From Alitiscatomonas aceti (GTDB lineage: Bacteria; Bacillota; Clostridia; Lachnospirales; Lachnospiraceae): a stretch of 64,000 nt of DNA. The position numbers were made by a program, and so were the translations under genes. Every line of letters starts with the position of its first letter. The first letter of the stretch is position 1. The notes under the pieces are model-generated. The model did no database searches and was not told the DNA's origin. It saw only the letters and a program-made list of their open reading frames with translations. Shown here in pieces: positions 52,001 through 59,456 of this stretch. The stretch lies in contig NZ_JAOQJF010000004.1 of the NCBI RefSeq assembly GCF_025567195.1, positions 87,679-151,678 of the forward strand, in the 5' to 3' direction.

Positions 52001-53608
52001 TACTGCACCAACTGCCATTACTACGACTTCGACTCAGAGGAAGTGAAGAAATATTCCGGTATGGCCGGCTGCGATATGCCGGACAAGCTGTGCCCGGTCT
52101 GCGGCCATCCCCTGACCAAGGACGGCTTTGACATTCCCTTTGAGACCTTCCTGGGGTTCAAGGGAGATAAGGAGCCGGATATCGACTTAAACTTCTCCGG
52201 GGAATACCAGAGCCGCGCCCACGATTACACGGAGGTGATCTTTGGAAAGGGCCAGACCTTCCGGGCAGGGACCATCGGCACCCTGGCGGACAAGACGGCC
52301 TTCGGCTATGTGAAGAACTATTTTGAGGAGCATGGGGAGAGGAAGAGAAACTGCGAGATCAACCGGATCGTACAGGGCTGCGTGGGCGTAAGGCGCACCA
52401 CCGGCCAGCACCCCGGCGGCATCGTGGTCCTTCCCCTGGGAGAGATGATCTATTCCTTCACTCCAGTGCAGCACCCGGCCAACGATATGACCACCAAGAC
52501 CATCACCACCCACTTTGACTACCACTCCATTGACCACAACCTGTTAAAGCTGGATATCCTGGGCCATGATGATCCCACCATGATCCGTATGCTCCAGGAC
52601 CTGATCGGCCTGGATCCTGTAAAGGATATCCCTCTGGACTGCAGGGAGGTCATGAGCCTGTTCCAGGATACCTCGGCCCTGGGCATCACGCCCGAGGACA
52701 TCGGCGGCTGTAAGCTGGGAGCCCTGGGGGTCCCTGAATTCGGAACGGACTTTGCCATGCAGATGCTCCTGGATACAAAGCCCAAATATTTTTCTGACCT
52801 GGTGCGGATCGCCGGACTGGCCCACGGAACGGACGTGTGGCTGGGCAACGCCCAGACCCTGATCCAGGAGGGCAAGGCAACGATCCAGACGGCCATCTGC
52901 ACCCGTGACGATATCATGGTCTATCTGATCCAGCAGGGACTGGAGGAAGGAACGGCCTTTACCATCATGGAATCGGTCCGAAAGGGCAAGGGCTTAAAGC
53001 CTGAGTGGGAGGAGGAGATGTCAGCCCACGGGGTGCCCGACTGGTACATATGGTCCTGTAAAAAGATCAAGTACATGTTCCCCAAGGCCCATGCGGCGGC
53101 TTACGTGATGATGGCCTGGCGGATCGCCTACTGCAAGGTATTCTATCCGCTGGCCTATTATGCTTCCTTCTTCAGCATCCGCGCCAGCGCGTTTTCCTAT
53201 GAGATCATGTGTCTGGGACGGGAAAAGCTGGAAAGCCATCTGGCAGATTATAAGAGGCGGTCCGACTCCCTTTCCAAAAAAGAGCAGGATACCTTAAGGG
53301 ATATGCGGATCGTCCAGGAGATGTACGCCAGGGGCTTTGATTTCCTTCCCATGGATATCTATAAGGCCAGGGCCAGGCATTTCCAGGTCATGGGAAATAA
53401 GCTGATGCCCTCCATCAACAGCATCGACGGCCTGGGCGAGAAGGCGGCGGACTCCATCGAGGAGGCGGCCAAGGACGGTCCCTTCCTCTCCAAGGAGGAT
53501 TTCAGGAACCGGACCAGGGTCAGCAAGACCATCTGCGACCTGATGGGAGAACTGGGGATCCTTAAGGACCTTCCGGAGACCAACCAGCTTTCCCTGTTCG
53601 ATTTCTAA
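49052..53608 (+). CDS. polC: DNA polymerase III PolC-type alpha subunit
   Basis: Predicted 1518-residue replicative polymerase with built-in proofreading, typical of low-GC Gram-positives. Domains: N-terminal domain (1-200), a Gly/Ser/Lys low-complexity linker (about 200-285), OB fold (about 310-400), PHP (VELHCHTKMSDMDG near 410), an inserted 3'-5' exonuclease (VVFDIETTGFSP near 495, HNASFDVGF, HHRAVDDAEAT), the polymerase with Cys4 zinc site (CTNCHYYD...CPVCGHP near 985-1020) and acidic catalytic motif PDIDLNFSGEYQ near 1041. Ends with a helix-hairpin-helix (INSIDGLGEKAA). The flexible linker is longer than in B. subtilis. Last gene of the pyrH operon. Confidence 0.98.
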   Translation: MEKPFLEVFPGLHIGEELKELLKLVMVEKVSMPKDRSSLRIYIVSPRLIHKKNIYSMEDGIAKQLFPGRSITVKILEKYRLSAQYTPEKLYQVYKDSILMEFKNFGMIEYNILRRAETAFEAEDTMVMTIEDNLIYRERSKEVGRILEKIFTERCGLPAEVRFSFTKAEKERRDDFDEEAALAALLASHVQDMGGGQEETAGSRGQEEDHGGPGGGSAPAKDQKPGSRTFTKKSFGEKKTAGGKGNPGSGAGSGGFQGGQNGSGSGFKRDGGRGGRMPYRKSENPDVLYGRDFEGETMEIHEIAGEIGEVVLRGKIIRVEKRELRSGSKMMIFDLTDFTDSITIKMFLREDQEADADEAIKQGKFIKLKGITTIDRFDGELTVGSITGIKKCEDFTTRRVDNAPVKRVELHCHTKMSDMDGVSEVKDIIKRAKQWGMPALAVTDHGCVQAFPDASHALDKGDAFKVLYGVEGYLVDDMKEIVENSENQSLDGAFVVFDIETTGFSPVKNKIIEIGAVRVENGVITDRMDEFVDPEVPIPFEIERLTGINDAMVMGAETIGPVLGRFLEFCRGAVLVAHNASFDVGFISHNASVLGYEFHPTVMDTVALARVLLPNLNRYKLDTVAKALNVSLENHHRAVDDAEATAGIFLKFVEMLKKQHGMETLDDLNVFNQAEDSAIMKMPTYHVIILAKNDLGRVNLYRLVSWSHVRFFSRRPRIPKSLLNQYREGLIIGSACEAGELYQAILRGGTDAELQRLVRFYDYLEIQPLGNDMFMLRDEKSTVKTVEDLKEINRKIVRLGEQCGKPVCATCDVHFLDPEDEIYRRILMAGMGFKDSDEQAPLYLRTTEEMLAEFDYLGSDLAYEVVVANTRKIADMCEPIAPVRPDKCPPVIENSDETLRNICYNRAHEMYGENLPKIVTDRLERELTSIISNGFAVMYIIAQKLVWKSNEDGYLVGSRGSVGSSFVATMSGITEVNPLSPHYYCTNCHYYDFDSEEVKKYSGMAGCDMPDKLCPVCGHPLTKDGFDIPFETFLGFKGDKEPDIDLNFSGEYQSRAHDYTEVIFGKGQTFRAGTIGTLADKTAFGYVKNYFEEHGERKRNCEINRIVQGCVGVRRTTGQHPGGIVVLPLGEMIYSFTPVQHPANDMTTKTITTHFDYHSIDHNLLKLDILGHDDPTMIRMLQDLIGLDPVKDIPLDCREVMSLFQDTSALGITPEDIGGCKLGALGVPEFGTDFAMQMLLDTKPKYFSDLVRIAGLAHGTDVWLGNAQTLIQEGKATIQTAICTRDDIMVYLIQQGLEEGTAFTIMESVRKGKGLKPEWEEEMSAHGVPDWYIWSCKKIKYMFPKAHAAAYVMMAWRIAYCKVFYPLAYYASFFSIRASAFSYEIMCLGREKLESHLADYKRRSDSLSKKEQDTLRDMRIVQEMYARGFDFLPMDIYKARARHFQVMGNKLMPSINSIDGLGEKAADSIEEAAKDGPFLSKEDFRNRTRVSKTICDLMGELGILKDLPETNQLSLFDF

Positions 53609-53655
53609 CGGCTGTCCGTCCGCCGGGAGCTGTGAGAAAAAATTGCGGTCCCTCC

Positions 53656-53706
53656 TTGACAGAAATATCCAAAAGTGATATTTTATAGATGTACCCAGTA
53701 CAGGTA
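53656..53706 (+). promoter_or_regulatory. copA promoter with CsoR-like operator
   Basis: TTGACA (53656-53661), 17-base spacer, TATTTT (53679-53684). Just downstream lies TACC-CAGTACA-GGTA (53692-53706), an inverted repeat with the TACC/GGTA arms of CsoR sites. Copper would release CsoR and open transcription. Confidence 0.7.
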
Positions 53707-53734
53707 TAGAAAAAATCTGTTACGGAGGGAATCA

Positions 53735-56272
53735 ATGGAGCAATATACAGTGACCGGCATGAGCTGCGCGGCCTGCAGCGCCAGAGTGGAAAAAGCGGTG
53801 TCGAAGGTTCCGGGAGTGGAGTCCTGCTCTGTGAGTCTTCTGACCAACTCCATGGGCGTAGAGGGAAGCGCAGACGCTGCCGATATCATCGCCGCCGTGA
53901 AGGAGGCGGGTTATGGGGCCTCGGTAAAGGGAAGCCGCAGCGGAGAGGACGGAGCCGGGAGCGGTCCTGCCGCCGGGGGCGCGGCCTTTGACGAGGACGC
54001 CCTGGCGGATCACGAGACTCCGGTATTAAAAAAACGGCTGTTCTCCTCCCTGGGATTCCTGGCCGTCCTCATGTATTTTTCCATGGGACATATGATGTGG
54101 GGCTGGCCGGTCCCGGAGTTTTTTGCGGACAATCATGTGGCCGTGGGCCTTCTGCAGCTTCTGCTGTCAGCGGCGGTCATGGTGATCAACCAGAAATTTT
54201 TTATCAGCGGCTTTAAGGGGCTCCTGCACCGGGCTCCCAATATGGACACCCTGGTGGCCCTGGGGTCCGCCGCTTCCTTCGGATGGAGCGTATATGCCCT
54301 GTTTGAAATGACGGAGGCCCAGTTAAACGGCGATATGGCCGGGGTCATGACGTATATGCACGAGTTCTACTTTGAGTCGGCGGCCATGATCTTAACTCTC
54401 ATCACGGTGGGAAAGATGCTGGAGGCCCGGTCCAAAGGAAGGACCACTGATGCCTTAAAGGGCCTCATGAAGCTAGCCCCCAAAACGGCTGTGGTGGAAC
54501 GGGACGGCGTGGAAACAGAGGTTCCCATTGCCCAGGTGAAAAAGGGCGATATCTTTGTGGTGCGGCCTGGAGAAAACATTCCCGTGGACGGCGTGGTCTT
54601 AGAGGGAGAGAGTGCGGTCAATGAAGCGGCCCTGACCGGAGAGAGCATCCCGGCGGATAAAGGCCCTGGAGATATGGTATCTGCGGCCACGGTGAACCAG
54701 TCGGGCTTTATCCGCTGTGAGGCGTCCCGGGTAGGAGAGGACACCACCCTTTCCCAGATCATAAAAATGGTCAGCGACGCGGCGGCCACCAAGGCTCCCA
54801 TTGCCAAGGTAGCGGACAGGGTGTCGGGCGTCTTTGTCCCGGCGGTCATTGCCATTGCGGTCCTTACGGTCATTGGCTGGCTGGCGGCCGGGGAGACCTA
54901 TGGATTTGCCCTGGCCCGGGGGATCTCGGTGCTGGTGATCAGCTGCCCCTGCGCCCTGGGGCTGGCCACGCCGGTGGCTATCATGGTGGGCAACGGACTG
55001 GGTGCGAAAAACGGGATCCTGTTTAAAACGGCTGTGTCCCTGGAGGAGACCGGGAAGACAGAGATCGTGGTCCTGGATAAGACCGGCACTATCACCAGCG
55101 GGGAGCCCCGGGTCACGGATCTGATCCCCGGGGAGGGGGTCCAGGAAGGGGAGCTCCTTTCCATGGCCTGCGCCCTGGAGAAAAAAAGCGAGCATCCTCT
55201 GGCAAAGGCCGTGCTTCTGAAGGCTGAGGAAGAGGGGCTTGCGCCGGGAACGGTGACAGAGTTCAAAGCCCTTCCGGGAAACGGCCTTACGGCCCTGGCA
55301 GAAGGAACGCCGGTGTACGGCGGAAATCTCCGGTTCATGGAGACGAAGGTCTCTGTACCGGAGGCAGCCAGAGACCAGGCCCTGGCCCTGGCAGAGAATG
55401 GAAAGACCCCGCTCTTCTTCGGTTCAGGAGAGCGTTTCCTGGGGATCATAGCCGTGGCGGACGTCATAAAAGAGGACAGTCCCAGGGCTGTGAAGGAACT
55501 GCAGAACATGGGGATCCGCGTGGTGATGCTGACCGGGGACAATGAACGGACCGCAAGGGCCGTAGGCCGGGAAGCCGGAGTGGACGAGGTCATTGCGGGC
55601 GTCCTTCCAGACGGCAAGGAAAGCGCTGTGCGGGCCTTAAAGGAGCAGGGCCGGGTGGCCATGGCCGGCGACGGGATCAACGACGCTCCGGCCCTTACAC
55701 GGGCGGATACGGGCATCGCCATCGGAGCGGGCACCGACATTGCCATCGACGCGGCGGATGTGGTACTGATGAAGAGCCGCCTGTCGGACGTTCCGGCGGC
55801 CATCCGCTTAAGCCGGGCGGCCTTGAGGAACATCCATGAAAACCTGTTCTGGGCGTTCTTTTATAATGTGGTGGGCATCCCCCTGGCCATGGGGCTTTTT
55901 ATCCCGGTCCTGGGGTGGAAGCTGAATCCCATGTTCGGCGCTGCGGCCATGAGCTTATCCAGCTTCTGCGTCGTATCCAATGCACTGAGGCTGAACTTCT
56001 TTGATCTGCACCGGGCAGACAGAGACAGGAAGATAAAAGCTGAAAAAAAGAAAAAGGAGAAGAAGATCATGGAAAAGACTTTAAAGATCGAGGGTATGAT
56101 GTGCGGCCACTGCGAGGCCCGGGTGAAAAAGGCCCTGGAGGCAGTTCCCGGAGTGGAAAGCGCCGCTGTGAGCCATGAGGCGGGCACCGCTGTGGTGACC
56201 TTAAAGGAGGACGTGGCGTATGACGTTCTTAAAAAAGCAGTAGAGGATCAGGATTACAAGGTGATTGACTAG
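53735..56272 (+). CDS. copA: Copper-exporting P1B-type ATPase with fused C-terminal CopZ domain
   Basis: Predicted 845-residue Cu(I) exporter. An N-terminal HMA domain (GMSCAACSARVEKAV near residue 9), eight membrane helices, actuator motif TGES (near 307), SCPCALGLATP (CPC near 403), phosphorylation site DKTGTITSG (near 448) and hinge GDGINDAPAL. After the last helices a Lys-rich linker leads to a second HMA domain (779-845, GMMCGHCEARVKKAL), which resembles a free CopZ chaperone. A strong ribosome site sits in front of an internal ATG there. ATG 53735 has GGAGGG upstream. Confidence 0.93.
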   Translation: MEQYTVTGMSCAACSARVEKAVSKVPGVESCSVSLLTNSMGVEGSADAADIIAAVKEAGYGASVKGSRSGEDGAGSGPAAGGAAFDEDALADHETPVLKKRLFSSLGFLAVLMYFSMGHMMWGWPVPEFFADNHVAVGLLQLLLSAAVMVINQKFFISGFKGLLHRAPNMDTLVALGSAASFGWSVYALFEMTEAQLNGDMAGVMTYMHEFYFESAAMILTLITVGKMLEARSKGRTTDALKGLMKLAPKTAVVERDGVETEVPIAQVKKGDIFVVRPGENIPVDGVVLEGESAVNEAALTGESIPADKGPGDMVSAATVNQSGFIRCEASRVGEDTTLSQIIKMVSDAAATKAPIAKVADRVSGVFVPAVIAIAVLTVIGWLAAGETYGFALARGISVLVISCPCALGLATPVAIMVGNGLGAKNGILFKTAVSLEETGKTEIVVLDKTGTITSGEPRVTDLIPGEGVQEGELLSMACALEKKSEHPLAKAVLLKAEEEGLAPGTVTEFKALPGNGLTALAEGTPVYGGNLRFMETKVSVPEAARDQALALAENGKTPLFFGSGERFLGIIAVADVIKEDSPRAVKELQNMGIRVVMLTGDNERTARAVGREAGVDEVIAGVLPDGKESAVRALKEQGRVAMAGDGINDAPALTRADTGIAIGAGTDIAIDAADVVLMKSRLSDVPAAIRLSRAALRNIHENLFWAFFYNVVGIPLAMGLFIPVLGWKLNPMFGAAAMSLSSFCVVSNALRLNFFDLHRADRDRKIKAEKKKKEKKIMEKTLKIEGMMCGHCEARVKKALEAVPGVESAAVSHEAGTAVVTLKEDVAYDVLKKAVEDQDYKVID
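56069..56272 (+). CDS. copZ: Possible internally initiated CopZ copper chaperone
   Basis: In frame with copA, ATG 56069 is preceded by AAGGAG (56054-56059) at 9 bases. Starting here gives a 67-residue protein (MEKTLKIEGMMCGHCEARV) with the exact size and fold of CopZ, including the MxCxxC copper site. It could arise by internal initiation, giving both a fused and a free chaperone, or the SD may be a fossil of a recent fusion of two genes. Not distinguishable from sequence. Confidence 0.45.
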   Translation: MEKTLKIEGMMCGHCEARVKKALEAVPGVESAAVSHEAGTAVVTLKEDVAYDVLKKAVEDQDYKVID

Positions 56273-56295
56273 TTTTTGAGACAAGGAGAGAGATC

Positions 56296-56613
56296 GTGGA
56301 CGAGAATAAGAGCACAGGAATGGAAGAATGTGAGATCAGACACAAGCACAGATCAGCAAAGGAGGAAAAAGACCTTATCAGCCGGCTGAACCGGATCGAG
56401 GGACAGGTACGGGGAGTGAAGGCCATGGTCCAGGATGAGCGGTACTGCACCGATATCCTGGTCCAGGTATCTGCGATCCAGTCGGCGTTAAACGGGTTCA
56501 GCAGGACCCTGCTGTCCAGCCATGTCAAATCCTGCGTGGTGGAGGAGATCAAAAATGGGGATGCGGATAAGGCCGTGGACGAGCTGTGCGAGACCATCCG
56601 GAAAATGCTGTAA
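56296..56613 (+). CDS. csoR: Copper-sensing repressor CsoR
   Basis: Predicted 105-residue DUF156/CsoR repressor. The Cu(I) ligands are present with canonical spacing: Cys51, His76 and Cys80 (25 and 4 apart), in RYCTDILVQ and SSHVKSCVVEEI. LISRLNRIEGQVRGVKAM is the conserved helix 1. The N-terminus is about 15 residues longer than usual and rich in Glu, Lys and His. GTG 56296 has AAGGAGAG upstream. It follows copA by 23 bases; the operator upstream of copA makes the pair autoregulated. Confidence 0.92.
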   Translation: MDENKSTGMEECEIRHKHRSAKEEKDLISRLNRIEGQVRGVKAMVQDERYCTDILVQVSAIQSALNGFSRTLLSSHVKSCVVEEIKNGDADKAVDELCETIRKML

Positions 56614-56624
56614 AAAGGAATTGT

Positions 56625-56706
56625 CAGTAATGGTTCCGCCATGAAAAGATCCGCCTGCGCTTTTGTATCATGCAGGTGCTCAGAAGATACATGGCGGAAC
56701 TGTTAC
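56625..56706. repeat. Large hairpin downstream of csoR
   Basis: GTTCCGCCATG (56633-56643) pairs perfectly with CATGGCGGAAC (56690-56700); the stem continues after a two-base mismatch (GTAA with TTAC). Inside lies CCTGC/GCAGG. There is no U tract on either side. It could end csoR transcripts by another route, be a small RNA, or be a dispersed palindromic repeat. Confidence 0.55.
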
Positions 56707-56735
56707 AATTGTTTGAAAAAAAATGAAAAATATAG

Positions 56736-56764
56736 TTGACATTTTTTGAGTTTTATATTATACT
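56736..56764 (+). promoter_or_regulatory. Promoter of the tRNA cluster
   Basis: TTGACA (56736-56741), 17-base spacer, TATACT (56759-56764), near-consensus and 12 bases before the first tRNA, as for stable RNAs. Confidence 0.85.
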
Positions 56765-56776
56765 TACGTCTGTGAT

Positions 56777-56850
56777 CGAGGCGTGGCTCAGTTTGGTAGA
56801 GCGCTGCGTTCGGGACGCAGAGGTCGCAAGTTCGAATCTTGTCGCCTCGA
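56777..56850 (+). tRNA. tRNA-Pro (CGG)
   Basis: 74 bases. Acceptor CGAGGCG/CGCCTCG with discriminator A, D arm GCTC...GAGC, anticodon stem CTGCG/CGCAG with loop TTCGGGA giving anticodon CGG, T arm with TTCGAAT. CCA is not encoded. Confidence 0.95.
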
Positions 56851-56856
56851 CTCCAG

Positions 56857-56928
56857 GGCCTGATGGTCAAGCGGTCAAGACGACGCCCTCTCACGGCGTA
56901 AACCCGGGTTCGATTCCCGGTCAGGTCA
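56857..56928 (+). tRNA. tRNA-Glu (CTC)
   Basis: 72 bases. Acceptor GGCCTGA/TCAGGTC (one G-U), anticodon stem ACGCC/GGCGT with loop CTCTCAC giving anticodon CTC, T arm CCGGG-TTCGATT-CCCGG. CCA is not encoded. Six bases after tRNA-Pro. Confidence 0.93.
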
Positions 56929-56930
56929 CT

Positions 56931-56962
56931 TGCTGCTGCAGAGCTGCTGCAGCAGCATTTTT
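56931..56962 (+). terminator. Terminator-like hairpin between tRNA-Glu and tRNA-Thr
   Basis: TGCTGCTGCA (56931-56940) pairs with TGCAGCAGCA (56948-56957), followed by five T. It begins 2 bases after tRNA-Glu and ends 7 bases before tRNA-Thr. Confidence 0.75.
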
Positions 56963-56969
56963 ACTAGGT

Positions 56970-57042
<73 letters not shown>

Positions 57043-57047
57043 GTTTA

Positions 57048-57077
57048 AAGCCTTTGATTTTTCAAGGGCTTTTTTTA
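57048..57077 (+). terminator. tRNA cluster terminator
   Basis: 10-bp stem AAGCCTTTGA (57048-57057) with TCAAGGGCTT (57062-57071), loop TTTT, T-run to 57077. Confidence 0.9.
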
Positions 57078-57119
57078 TTTGATAGGAAAAGCTGTCCCGG
57101 CCGGGACCAGATCCAGAAA

Positions 57120-57148
57120 TTGACCCGGTGCGGGATCTGTGATATGAT
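57120..57148 (+). promoter_or_regulatory. Promoter of the M55 peptidase gene
   Basis: TTGACC (57120-57125), 17-base spacer, TATGAT (57143-57148), about 40 bases before the start codon. Confidence 0.7.
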
Positions 57149-57189
57149 AACGGAAAACAAAACGAGCCTATGAAATGGGAGGTTATTTT

Positions 57190-57987
57190 ATGAAAGTATT
57201 TATCAGTGCGGATATTGAGGGCTGCTGCGGAGTGTTCTCAAACATCGAGACCCATAAGAATGAGGCGGTGTACGCCCCCTTTGCTAAACAGATGACAAAA
57301 GAGGTCCTGGCGGTCTGCGAGGCGGCCCATGAGGCCGGAGCCGATGAGATCGTCGTAAAGGACGGCCATGGAGATGCCTCCAACATCGATCCTCTTCAGA
57401 TGCCGTCCTATGTGACGCTGATCCGCGGGAAGAGCGGACATCCCTACAATATGATGTTCGGCCTGGATCCCACCTTTGACGCCGTCCTTTATGTTGGCTA
57501 TCATGCGGCGGCCGGCTGTCCGGAGTTTGCCGTCAGCCATACCTCCACTGGCAACAGCCTGTATATCACTCTCAACGGAAAGCGCATGAGCGAGTTTATG
57601 CTCAACAGCTTCACGGCGGCTTCCCTGGGAGTTCCTGTGGCCTTTATCTCCGGGGACGAGGCGATCTGCGCCGCGGCAAAGGAGCTGGTGCCGGAGATCG
57701 CCGCAGTACAGACCAAGCGCGGAGTCGGGAATGCCACCTTCTGCTGCCCGACGGAAACGGTCATGAAAGCCCTCAGGGAGCAGACGAAGGAGGCGCTGGG
57801 AAGGATCGGCCGGTGCCATGTGGAGCTTCCGGAAAAATTCGTATACGAGGTGACCTATAAGGACTGGAAAAAGGCATATCAGATGTCGTTCTTCCCGGGG
57901 ATGAAGGCAGTGGATCCCTTTACCAACCGTCTGGAGACAGAAAACTGGATGGATGTGGTAACGTCCCATAATTTCGTAGTTTATTAG
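57190..57987 (+). CDS. M55 family metallopeptidase (DppA-like D-aminopeptidase)
   Basis: Predicted 265-residue zinc peptidase of the DppA family; relatives release D-amino acids from peptides, perhaps cell-wall derived. Metal-site motifs: ISADIEGCCGVF (Asp and Glu), VVKDGHGDASN and VGYHAAAGCPEFAVSHT with the catalytic His and metal His. GGGAGG precedes ATG 57190. It is 18 bases before the glycosyltransferase gene and shares its promoter. Confidence 0.88.
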   Translation: MKVFISADIEGCCGVFSNIETHKNEAVYAPFAKQMTKEVLAVCEAAHEAGADEIVVKDGHGDASNIDPLQMPSYVTLIRGKSGHPYNMMFGLDPTFDAVLYVGYHAAAGCPEFAVSHTSTGNSLYITLNGKRMSEFMLNSFTAASLGVPVAFISGDEAICAAAKELVPEIAAVQTKRGVGNATFCCPTETVMKALREQTKEALGRIGRCHVELPEKFVYEVTYKDWKKAYQMSFFPGMKAVDPFTNRLETENWMDVVTSHNFVVY

Positions 57988-58005
57988 AAAAGGAGACGGG
58001 AGGCT

Positions 58006-59355
58006 ATGGATCCCATCGTAAGCATCATTGTGCCGGTCTATAACGCGGAGGAGACCCTCCGGCGGTGCATCGAGAGCGTTTTAAACCAGGGATTTACGGA
58101 TTTTGAGCTGCTTCTGGTGGATGACGGCAGTACGGATTCTTCGGCCGGGATCTGCTGGGAATACGAGAACGGGGACCGGAGGGTCCGGGTGATCCGCAAG
58201 GAGAACACGGGAGTATCGGATACCAGGAATCTGGGGCTTTCAGAGGCCCGGGGAACATTCGTCCAGTTTCTGGACAGCGACGACTGGATCACACCGGACG
58301 CCACCAGCCTTATGGTACGGGCAGCCAGGGACAGCGGGGCGGACATGGTGATCGCGGATTTTTACCGGGTTATCGGGGACCGGGTGGCCCATAAGGGGGA
58401 CATTGAAAAGGACGGGCTTCTGAGTCTGGAGGAATTTGCCGGCTTTATGATGGAGAACCCGGCAGATTTTTATTACGGTGTTCTCTGGAATAAGCTGTTT
58501 AAGCGGGAGATCATCGCGCAGCATGGGCTTTCCATGGATAAGACCATAAGCTGGTGCGAGGATTTCATGTTCAATCTGGAGTATCTGCGCCATGTAAAGA
58601 CTGTGTATGCCCTGCGGGTGCCGGTGTATTATTATGTGAAGACCAAGGGGTCCCTGGTGAGCCAGGGACTGAGCCTCACAAAGACCATCAAGATGAAGCG
58701 CATGGTCTTTGAGTATTACCACGATTTTTATAAATCGGTGTTGACGGAAGAGGACTATGAAAAGAACCGTCTGTATGTGTATCGGTTTCTCCTGGCCGCT
58801 GCCGGCGACGGAGCGGTCCCCCTGTCCATTTTTCCAGGGGCTGTCCGCCTGGGGGATGAAAGGAGCAGCGTGAACCATGACGCCCTGAGAGGCGACGGGG
58901 CTCTGCTGGACGCATACCGGGACCGGAAGCTGCTGGACCATTATGTGGAGCCGGTGGCCATCCGGTACAGCCTGACCCTGCCGGAGATCAGCCTCCTGGT
59001 CTACCTCAGCCAGAAGCCGCGGGTGGACACCTTAAAGGAGCTGGCGGATATCACCGGCATGTCCCGGGCCCGCCTGGCCCTTGCTCTTCAGAAGCTGTCC
59101 ATGAAGGAGTTCATCCAGACCGGGGAGCAGGCGGACGTGGTGCTGCTTGCGGCGGCGGAGCCGGTGCTGGCGGAGCTGGGAACGGCCCGAAAGGACTATG
59201 AGATGGCAAAATATGCCGGCTTCAGTGAGGAGGAGATGATCCAGTATGCCTTTCTTTCCAACCGGATCAAGGAAAATATCTGCCGGATCCTGAAAAAAGA
59301 GGACATGCAGGTCACGGCCAGAAAAAAGAAAAAGCCGAAAGCGCCCAGAGTATAG
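58006..59355 (+). CDS. Family 2 glycosyltransferase with C-terminal winged-helix-like domain
   Basis: Predicted 449-residue protein. The N-terminal 240 residues are a clear GT2 domain: VSIIVPVYNAEETLRRCIES, LLLVDDGSTDSSAGIC, FLDSDDWITPDA (DXD near residue 90) and WCEDFMFNLEYL. Residues about 325-400 do not belong to a glycosyltransferase: ISLLVYLSQKPRVDTLKELA, then ITGMSRARLALALQKLSMKE and FIQTG read like a MarR-type winged helix (helix, recognition helix, wing). A basic end KKKKPKAPRV follows. The protein may couple wall glycosylation to DNA binding, or the domain may only bind protein. AAAGGAGA precedes ATG. Confidence 0.8.
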   Translation: MDPIVSIIVPVYNAEETLRRCIESVLNQGFTDFELLLVDDGSTDSSAGICWEYENGDRRVRVIRKENTGVSDTRNLGLSEARGTFVQFLDSDDWITPDATSLMVRAARDSGADMVIADFYRVIGDRVAHKGDIEKDGLLSLEEFAGFMMENPADFYYGVLWNKLFKREIIAQHGLSMDKTISWCEDFMFNLEYLRHVKTVYALRVPVYYYVKTKGSLVSQGLSLTKTIKMKRMVFEYYHDFYKSVLTEEDYEKNRLYVYRFLLAAAGDGAVPLSIFPGAVRLGDERSSVNHDALRGDGALLDAYRDRKLLDHYVEPVAIRYSLTLPEISLLVYLSQKPRVDTLKELADITGMSRARLALALQKLSMKEFIQTGEQADVVLLAAAEPVLAELGTARKDYEMAKYAGFSEEEMIQYAFLSNRIKENICRILKKEDMQVTARKKKKPKAPRV

Positions 59356-59396
59356 ATAAAAACTATATGGGCTGGTCAGGAAATCGGTTAATTCTA

Positions 59397-59426
59397 TTAG
59401 ACGAAACCCTGCGGGAATGATAGAAT
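59397..59426 (+). promoter_or_regulatory. Promoter of the PHP/ABC operon
   Basis: TTAGAC (59397-59402), 18-base spacer, TAGAAT (59421-59426), 31 bases before the start. Weaker than the other promoters here. Confidence 0.45.
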
Positions 59427-59456
59427 AGCTAGGGCTCGATGGAAGGAGAGATACAG

